In this document: one piece after another, positions 9,781 through 14,966 of the stretch | Layout of the letters: every line of letters starts with the position of its first letter | Position numbering within the stretch: position 1 is the first letter of the stretch | Assembly: GCA_017443165.1 (NCBI GenBank) | Contig: JAFSOW010000013.1 | Coordinates: 1 to 14,966 of the forward strand | Length of the DNA stretch: 14,966 bases | DNA from: Acidaminococcaceae bacterium | Lineage (GTDB): Bacteria > Bacillota > Negativicutes > Acidaminococcales > Acidaminococcaceae | Reading direction: 5' to 3' | The notes under the pieces: generated by a model | The model's input: the letters and a program-made list of their open reading frames with translations, nothing else | Databases searched by the model: none | What the model was told of the DNA's origin: nothing | Program-made: the position numbers and the translations under genes

Positions 9781-9787
9781 CCTCCTT
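9781..9787 (-). promoter_or_regulatory. Ribosome binding site deciding the rplD start
   Basis: AAGGAGG on the minus strand, 9 nt before the ATG at 9771. The in-frame ATG at 9780 directly abuts it and is too close to be used. Confidence 0.85.
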
Positions 9788-9800
9788 TCTGTCGTTTACA

Positions 9801-10439
9801 TTACTTACCTTTAACGGCTTCTGTGATTACTACGCAGGTGCCGTTTGCACCCGGAATAGAACCGTGTACAAGGATAAGGTTGCGTTCAGTATCAACCCGT
9901 GCAATGGTCAGAGACTGAACGGTAGCACTCTTGCCACCCATGCGGCCAGGCAGTTTTTTGCCTTTGATTACCCTGCCGCCAGGGCCGGAATGCATCGGTC
10001 CCATAGAACCCGGCTCACGATGCGATTTGGAACCGTGTTTCATAGGGCCACGGCCGAAATTGTGGAGCTTAATGGTGCCTGCAAAGCCTTTGCCGCGGCT
10101 GATACCGCTTACGTCAACCAGATCTCCGGCTGCGAATACGTCGGCTTTGATTACGTCACCCGGTTTTAAGTCGGACGGAGCGTCCAGACGTAATTCCTTA
10201 ACAAATTCAGCAGGAGCAACACCTGCTTTGTCAAAATGACCCTTCTCCGGTTTGGTCACTTTCTTTTCGCTTACTTCGCCGAAACCAACCTGGATCGCAT
10301 TGTATCCGTCGGTTTCTTCCGTTTTATTTTGAATGACTGTGCAAGGGCCTGCTAACACAACCGTAACAGGAATGAACTTGCCATCAGCTTCAAAAATTTG
10401 GGTCATGCCCAGTTTTTTGCCAATAATTCCTTTAGCCAT
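9801..10439 (-). CDS. rplC: 50S ribosomal protein L3
   Basis: L3 starts assembly of the large subunit and reaches the peptidyl-transferase centre with a long extension. The 212 residues begin [16 protein letters not shown], with the signature [19 protein letters not shown] (119-137) and the extension [11 protein letters not shown] onwards (137-147), then [16 protein letters not shown] (160-175). The frame is open to a GTG at 10448, but that GTG belongs to the GAGGAGGTG Shine-Dalgarno; the ATG at 10439 has 8-nt spacing and the standard N-terminus. The Shine-Dalgarno overlaps the rpsJ stop codon (13-nt gap), which suggests coupling. rplD follows after 29 nt. Confidence 0.98.
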   Translation of the reverse strand: MAKGIIGKKLGMTQIFEADGKFIPVTVVLAGPCTVIQNKTEETDGYNAIQVGFGEVSEKKVTKPEKGHFDKAGVAPAEFVKELRLDAPSDLKPGDVIKADVFAAGDLVDVSGISRGKGFAGTIKLHNFGRGPMKHGSKSHREPGSMGPMHSGPGGRVIKGKKLPGRMGGKSATVQSLTIARVDTERNLILVHGSIPGANGTCVVITEAVKGK

Positions 10440-10447
10440 CGTTAGCA

Positions 10448-10454
10448 CCTCCTC
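10448..10454 (-). promoter_or_regulatory. Ribosome binding site deciding the rplC start
   Basis: GAGGAGG on the minus strand, 8 nt before the ATG at 10439 and overlapping the rpsJ TGA. The upstream in-frame GTG (10446-10448) is part of this site. Confidence 0.85.
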
Positions 10455-10764
10455 ACAGTTTGATTTCGATGTCTACGCCGGCCGGCAGATCTAAGCGCAT
10501 CAGCGCGTCAACCGTTTTCGGAGTCGGCTCCAGAATGTCTACCAGACGTTTGTGAGTGCGCATTTCGAACTGCTCACGGGAATCTTTGTTGACATGAGGG
10601 GAACGCAGAATCGTATAGATGTTCTTTTCGGTAGGCAGCGGAATCGGGCCGGAAACCTGTGCGCCGGTACGTTTCGCCGTCTCAACGATCTTTGCAGCGC
10701 TCTGATCCAGAGCGGTGTGGTCATACGCTTTCAGGCGTATTCTGATTTTTTGTGTCTTAGCCAT
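10453..10764 (-). CDS. rpsJ: 30S ribosomal protein S10 (NusE)
   Basis: S10 is a head protein of the small subunit and, as NusE, pairs with NusB in transcription antitermination and links NusG to ribosomes. From the ATG at 10764 it is 103 residues, the family length, starting [16 protein letters not shown]. The loop [20 protein letters not shown] (54-73) is complete; changes here give tetracycline-class resistance in other species and none is seen. The frame stays open 39 codons further to 10881, but that stretch has no family resemblance and contains the structured leader; GGAGG 8 nt before 10764 decides the start. It is the first gene after the tuf terminator and so probably heads its own transcript as well as receiving read-through. 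Confidence 0.98.
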   Translation of the reverse strand: MAKTQKIRIRLKAYDHTALDQSAAKIVETAKRTGAQVSGPIPLPTEKNIYTILRSPHVNKDSREQFEMRTHKRLVDILEPTPKTVDALMRLDLPAGVDIEIKL

Positions 10765-10772
10765 TAATTTTT

Positions 10773-10777
10773 CCTCC
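10773..10777 (-). promoter_or_regulatory. Ribosome binding site deciding the rpsJ start
   Basis: GGAGG on the minus strand, 8 nt before the ATG at 10764. It supports the 103-residue S10 and not the in-frame upstream extension. Confidence 0.85.
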
Positions 10778-10796
10778 AATCGCCCAGTTTCTAAGA

Positions 10797-10857
10797 ACGG
10801 ACATACTCCGTGAAAATCTCCCCGTCTGCAAGGCAGGACAGGCAAGCAACCTTTCAC
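10797..10857 (-). promoter_or_regulatory. Structured 5' leader of rpsJ (S10 operon leader candidate)
   Basis: On the minus strand the sequence can fold into an outer stem GTGAAA/TTTCAC (10852-10857 with 10810-10815). This encloses a hairpin CCTGTC/GACGGG (10837-10842 with 10821-10826, one T-G pair) continued, after one bulged base, by TGC/GCA around a 3-nt loop (10827-10835). A small hairpin ACGGA/TCCGT (10807-10811 with 10797-10801) follows and shares two bases with the outer stem, so the two may compete. The region lies between the tuf terminator and the rpsJ Shine-Dalgarno. In E. coli the S10 leader is the target of L4; whether this one is, or is regulated at all, is inference. I found no convincing -35/-10 pair by eye. 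Confidence 0.55.
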
Positions 10858-10886
10858 ATCATCGCAGGTACCAATAAACATAAGAA

Positions 10887-10914
10887 TATGAGGGGCTGTC
10901 TTAAGCCCCTCATA
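10887..10914 (-). terminator. Terminator-like hairpin after tuf
   Basis: The arms 10887-10897 and 10904-10914 are perfect 11-bp complements (TATGAGGGGCT) around a 6-nt loop, 29 nt after the tuf stop. On the minus strand the stem is followed by TTCTTATGTTTATT, which is T-rich but not a clean T run. It should act as a Rho-independent terminator, probably partial, separating str-tuf from the S10 part. Confidence 0.75.
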
Positions 10915-10943
10915 CCGGGATCTAAGATCAATTTAATTCAAAA

Positions 10944-12137
10944 TTAGTCGATGATATCGCCAACAACGCCAGCGCCTACGGTGTGGCCGCCTTCGCGGAT
11001 AGCGAAACGCAGGCCCTGTTCCATAGCGATCGGGGTGATCAGGGTGATCTCCATGTCTACGTTATCACCAGGCATTACCATCTCCGTGCCTTCCGGCAGT
11101 TTTACGGAACCGGTTACGTCGGTGGTACGGAAGTAGAACTGCGGACGGTAGCCGTTGAAGAACGGGGTATGACGGCCGCCTTCTTCTTTCTTCAGTACGT
11201 AAACCTGGCCGGTGAAGTGGGTGTGCGGATGTACGCTGCCCGGTTTCGCCAGTACCTGACCGCGTTCGATCTCCTTGCGGTCAACACCACGCAGCAGCGC
11301 GCCTACGTTGTCGCCTGCCAGCGCTTCGTCCAGGGTCTTGCGGAACATTTCCAGACCGGTGATAACGGTAGCTTTCTTCTCGTCTTTCATGCCGACGATT
11401 TCAACGGGGTCACCAACATGGGCAGCGCCGCGTTCGATACGGCCGGTAGCAACGGTGCCGCGGCCGGTGATGGTGAATACGTCTTCTACAGGCATCAGGA
11501 ACGGTTTGTCAGTCGGGCGTTCCGGAGTCGGAATGTAGTTGTCTACTTCTTCCATCAGCTTCAGGATGCTGCCTTCACCGATTTCGCTCTTGTCGCCTTC
11601 CAGGGCTTTCAGGGCGGAACCTACCACGATGGGAATGTCATCGCCGGGGAATTCGTAGCTGCTCAGCAGATCGCGAACTTCCATTTCTACCAGCTCGATC
11701 AGTTCCGCGTCATCTACCATGTCTGCCTTGTTCAGGTACACTACCATGGCCGGTACGCCTACCTGACGGGACAGCAGGATGTGTTCGCGGGTCTGCGGCA
11801 TCGGGCCGTCAGCTGCGCTTACTACCAGGATCGCACCGTCCATCTGTGCTGCGCCGGTGATCATGTTCTTTACATAGTCAGCGTGGCCGGGGCAGTCAAC
11901 GTGTGCATAGTGACGTTTGTCCGTCTCGTATTCTACGTGAGCCGTGTTGATGGTGATACCACGTTCTCTTTCTTCCGGAGCCTTATCGATCATGCTGTAA
12001 TCCATGAACTGCGCGCCGCCTCTTTCTGCCAGCACTTTGGTGATAGCAGCGGTCAGGGTGGTTTTGCCATGGTCTACGTGACCAATAGTTCCGATGTTAA
12101 CATGCGGTTTTGTTCTTTCAAACTTTGCCTTTGCCAT
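10944..12137 (-). CDS. tuf: Elongation factor Tu
   Basis: EF-Tu is the GTPase that carries aminoacyl-tRNA to the ribosomal A site. The 397 residues show the G-domain motifs GHVDHGKT (19-26), switch I ERGITI (58-63 with T62), DCPGH (81-85) and NKAD (136-139), then domains 2 and 3 with [13 protein letters not shown] and [20 protein letters not shown]. The C-terminus reads [17 protein letters not shown]; His385 stands where E. coli has Arg381. The ATG at 12137 has GGAGG at 9 nt. It follows fusA after 61 nt, which holds only a weak 5-bp hairpin over the fusA stop and no clear promoter, so co-transcription with fusA is likely. A terminator hairpin follows. A second tuf elsewhere in the genome cannot be judged. 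Confidence 0.99.
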   Translation of the reverse strand: MAKAKFERTKPHVNIGTIGHVDHGKTTLTAAITKVLAERGGAQFMDYSMIDKAPEERERGITINTAHVEYETDKRHYAHVDCPGHADYVKNMITGAAQMDGAILVVSAADGPMPQTREHILLSRQVGVPAMVVYLNKADMVDDAELIELVEMEVRDLLSSYEFPGDDIPIVVGSALKALEGDKSEIGEGSILKLMEEVDNYIPTPERPTDKPFLMPVEDVFTITGRGTVATGRIERGAAHVGDPVEIVGMKDEKKATVITGLEMFRKTLDEALAGDNVGALLRGVDRKEIERGQVLAKPGSVHPHTHFTGQVYVLKKEEGGRHTPFFNGYRPQFYFRTTDVTGSVKLPEGTEMVMPGDNVDMEITLITPIAMEQGLRFAIREGGHTVGAGVVGDIID

Positions 12138-12198
12138 TTTTTCCTTCCTCCTTGAAGTAAATGTATATTTAAAAATTTATTAGGATCAGCGTAACTGA

Positions 12199-14307
12199 TT
12201 ATTCAGCCTTAGTGCCTTTATTTTTGGCAACGATTTCATCTGCAATGCTCTTGGGCACTTCTTCGTAATGGTCAACCTGCATGGTGTAGGTGCCACGGCC
12301 CTGGGTCTTGCTGCGCAGGTCTGTCGCGTAACCGAACATGGAAGCCAGCGGTACGAACGAGTGGATAACCTGTGCGCCGTTGCGCGCTTCCATACCGTCG
12401 ATGCGTCCGCGGCGGGAGTTCACGTCGCCGATTACATCGCCCATGTATTCTTCCGGTACGGTGATATCAACCTTCATGTAAGGCTCCAACAGAACCGGGG
12501 AAGCCTTTTCGGCGCCGGCCTTGAAGCCCATGGAACCGGCAATCTTAAATGCCATTTCCGAAGAGTCGACTTCATGGTAAGAGCCGTCGTATACGGTAAC
12601 GCCGATGTCTACCATCGGGTAACCGGCTACCACACCGTTTTCCATTGCTTCTTTGACACCGGCTTCAATCGGGGCAATGTATTCTTTCGGAATCGCACCG
12701 CCGACAACCTTGTTTTCAAAGGTAAAGCCCGCGCCCATTTCCAACGGGGTGATTTCCAGCCAGCAGTGACCGTACTGGCCTTTACCGCCGGACTGACGGA
12801 TGAACTTGCCTTCCGACTTAACAGCCTTGCGGATGGTCTCGCGGTATGCAACCTGCGGATTGCCTACGTTGCAGCCTACCCGGAATTCACGGAGCAGACG
12901 GTCAACGATGATGTCCAGATGCAGCTCGCCCATACCGGAGATGATGGTCTGCGCGGTTTCCGGATCCGTATGTACCTTGAAGGTCGGATCTTCTTCCGCC
13001 AGCTTCTGCAGCGCAATGCCCATCTTTTCCTGGTCGGCTTTCGTCTTGGGTTCCACCGCAACGGAAATAACCGGTTCAGGGAACACCATGGATTCCAGAA
13101 TGATCGGAGCCTTTTCATCACACAGCGTGTCGCCGGTCGTCGTAAACTTCAGGCCAACCGCTGCTGCGATATCTCCGGAGTACGCTTCCGGGATTTCTTC
13201 CCGGTGATTGGCATGCATCAGCAGGATGCGGCCCATGCGTTCGCGTTTCTCTTTGGAAGAGTTGTAAACATAGGAACCTGCGGTGATCATGCCGGAGTAA
13301 ACCCGGAAGAAGCCAAGCTTGCCAACGAAGGGGTCGGTCGCGATTTTGAATGCCAGTGCAGAGAAGGGCTCGCTGTCAGAAGTCGGCCGGGAATCTTCCT
13401 CGCCGGTTTCCGGATTGACACCCTTAATGCTCTCGATATCCGTCGGAGCCGGCATGTAATCCACAACCGCGTCCAGCAGGGGCTGAATGCCTTTATTCTT
13501 ATAGGAAGAACCGCAGAACACAGGATTCAGTTTGCATTCGATGGTTTCTTTGCGGATTGCCGCTTTCAGCTCTTCGTTGGTGATTTCTTCGCCTTCCAGA
13601 TATTTCATCATCAGCTCATCATCACCTTCGGCAACGGTTTCTACCAGAATGCCGCGGTATTCTTCAGCCTGTTCCTTCATGTCGGCAGGAATTTCAACGA
13701 ACTCTTCTTCCTTACCCATATCGTCGCCATAGACGATCGCTTTCATCCGGATCAGGTCAACCATGCCCTGGAACTGATCTTCACAGCCGATGGGGACCTG
13801 AAGGGCAACCGGATTTGCATTCAGCCGGTCGCGCATCATATCCATAACATGGAAGAAGTCAGCGCCGATGATGTCCATCTTATTTACGTATGCCATACGC
13901 GGTACTTTGTACTCGTCAGCCTGGCGCCATACGGTTTCAGACTGGGGTTCAACGCCGCCCTTGGCAGAAAATACTGCAATCGTTCCGTCCAGTACACGCA
14001 GGGAACGTTCAACCTCAACCGTGAAGTCAACGTGGCCCGGGGTATCAATGATGTTGATACGGTGCGTATCATACTGCTTTTCGGAACCGTTCCACATGCA
14101 GGTCGTTGCAGCGGAAGTAATGGTAATGCCACGTTCCTGCTCCTGAACCATCCAGTCCATGGTGGCCGCGCCATCATGAACCTCACCGATTTTATGGGTC
14201 TTACCGGTGTAGAACAGGATGCGTTCCGTGGTAGTCGTTTTACCGGCGTCAATGTGTGCCATGATGCCGATATTTCTTGTTCTTTCAAGCGGAATTAGTC
14301 TGCCCAC
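12199..14307 (-). CDS. fusA: Elongation factor G
   Basis: EF-G is the GTPase that drives translocation and, with RRF, ribosome recycling. The 702-residue length is normal for a bacterial EF-G. G motifs are AHIDAGKT (17-24), [10 protein letters not shown] (58-67), DTPGH (88-92) and NKMD (142-145). The later domains include the domain IV stretch [13 protein letters not shown] and the [11 protein letters not shown] region of domain V. The start is a GTG at 14307 with GAGGAGG at 8 nt; [20 protein letters not shown] fits the family. It lies 37 nt after rpsG and 61 nt before tuf, the classic str order, which marks it as the canonical fusA and not a fusA2 paralogue or a tetracycline-resistance relative. 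Confidence 0.99.
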   Translation of the reverse strand: MGRLIPLERTRNIGIMAHIDAGKTTTTERILFYTGKTHKIGEVHDGAATMDWMVQEQERGITITSAATTCMWNGSEKQYDTHRINIIDTPGHVDFTVEVERSLRVLDGTIAVFSAKGGVEPQSETVWRQADEYKVPRMAYVNKMDIIGADFFHVMDMMRDRLNANPVALQVPIGCEDQFQGMVDLIRMKAIVYGDDMGKEEEFVEIPADMKEQAEEYRGILVETVAEGDDELMMKYLEGEEITNEELKAAIRKETIECKLNPVFCGSSYKNKGIQPLLDAVVDYMPAPTDIESIKGVNPETGEEDSRPTSDSEPFSALAFKIATDPFVGKLGFFRVYSGMITAGSYVYNSSKEKRERMGRILLMHANHREEIPEAYSGDIAAAVGLKFTTTGDTLCDEKAPIILESMVFPEPVISVAVEPKTKADQEKMGIALQKLAEEDPTFKVHTDPETAQTIISGMGELHLDIIVDRLLREFRVGCNVGNPQVAYRETIRKAVKSEGKFIRQSGGKGQYGHCWLEITPLEMGAGFTFENKVVGGAIPKEYIAPIEAGVKEAMENGVVAGYPMVDIGVTVYDGSYHEVDSSEMAFKIAGSMGFKAGAEKASPVLLEPYMKVDITVPEEYMGDVIGDVNSRRGRIDGMEARNGAQVIHSFVPLASMFGYATDLRSKTQGRGTYTMQVDHYEEVPKSIADEIVAKNKGTKAE

Positions 14308-14344
14308 TCTTTTATCCTCCTCAGCTATTCAACAGGACAGGCCG

Positions 14345-14821
<477 letters not shown>

Positions 14822-14877
14822 TCACTCCTTTATATCAATTCGTAATTTCTCAGTAGTTATGGTTTTTTGCGCAAGAC

Positions 14878-14966
14878 TTACTTCTTAGCTTTAGCGCGTT
14901 TTGCACCGTACTTGGAACGGCCCTGGTTGCGGTTTGCAACGCCGGCAGTATCCAGAGAACCACGAA
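14878..14966 (-). CDS. rpsL: 30S ribosomal protein S12, C-terminal end (cut by window edge)
   Basis: S12 monitors codon-anticodon pairing in the decoding centre. Only the last 28 full codons are in the window, reading RGSLDTAGVANRNQGRSKYG and then AKRAKAKK before TAA. This is the recognisable S12 C-terminus (DTAGV, RSKYGAKR). The residues around K43 and K88 where streptomycin resistance arises lie outside the window. It is upstream of rpsG in the usual str order, with a 62-nt gap. The truncation is due to the window edge only. Confidence 0.96.
   Translation of the reverse strand, partial: RGSLDTAGVANRNQGRSKYGAKRAKAKK

Noticed and set aside
10765..10881. In-frame 39-codon N-terminal extension of S10
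   Set aside because: S10 is normally 102-103 residues; the extension has no similarity to the family, overlaps the leader structure, and the internal ATG at 10764 has its own well-placed Shine-Dalgarno. A separate leader peptide was considered, but the frame has no stop before rpsJ.
10983..12155. A 390-codon open frame on the plus strand, opposite tuf
   Set aside because: Same reason as for fusA: it is a product of the biased codon use of tuf and shows no family features.
12185..12199. 5-bp hairpin ATCAG/CTGAT at the end of fusA as a terminator
   Set aside because: Too short and AT-rich, and it overlaps the fusA stop codon. The A/T-rich stretch after it also contains TATACA, but no acceptable -35 at the right distance, so no promoter is called.
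12268..14298. A 676-codon open frame on the plus strand, opposite fusA
   Set aside because: It mirrors fusA in antisense, has no recognisable domain or sensible composition, and lacks a supporting ribosome binding site. Long antisense frames are expected opposite genes with strong codon bias.

Overview
The window is a nearly gap-free stretch of the bacterial str-S10-spc ribosomal protein cluster. All 27 genes are read from the minus strand, so transcription runs from high to low coordinates. In transcription order they are rpsL (3' end only), rpsG, fusA, tuf, rpsJ, rplC, rplD, rplW, rplB, rpsS, rplV, rpsC, rplP, rpmC, rpsQ, rplN, rplX, rplE, rpsN (zinc type), rpsH, rplF, rplR, rpsE, rpmD, rplO, secY and adk (5' part only). 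Every gene is recognised from its protein sequence. I found no accessory gene, mobile element, tRNA, rRNA, CRISPR array or pseudogene.

Organism: a bacterium of the Firmicutes/Bacillota. The reasons are near-consensus AAGGAGG Shine-Dalgarno sites before almost every gene, frequent GTG and TTG starts, the four-cysteine S14, the cysteine-bearing tail on L24, and secY followed directly by adk. The roughly 50% GC and the look of EF-Tu and SecY fit the Negativicutes, perhaps the Acidaminococcaceae. That narrower placement is an impression from memory, not a computed result.

Layout: 14966-12199 is the str part (S12, S7, EF-G), followed after 61 nt by EF-Tu (12137-10944). The 179 nt between tuf and rpsJ is the only sizeable intergenic region. 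It holds a terminator-like hairpin just after tuf and a second structured stretch that would form the rpsJ mRNA leader. The S10 part (10764-5721) runs from S10 to S17. The spc part (5677-328) runs from L14 to SecY, and adk begins 14 nt after secY. A further inverted repeat lies exactly at the S17/L14 junction, which is where the S10 and spc operons are separate in E. coli. Other gaps are 0-62 nt, and several genes are coupled by overlapping stop and start codons. Apart from the tuf-rpsJ gap there is no stretch over about 100 nt without a gene.

Function: the genes supply parts of both ribosomal subunits, the two main elongation GTPases, the protein-conducting channel SecY and adenylate kinase. 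This is a core, growth-linked block. I do not see an undescribed system here. The points worth a second look are the rpsJ leader, the S17/L14 hairpin, the number of non-ATG starts and a few residue-level variations. Five start codons were chosen downstream of the longest open frame on Shine-Dalgarno spacing and family N-termini (rplO, rpsC, rplD, rplC, rpsJ).
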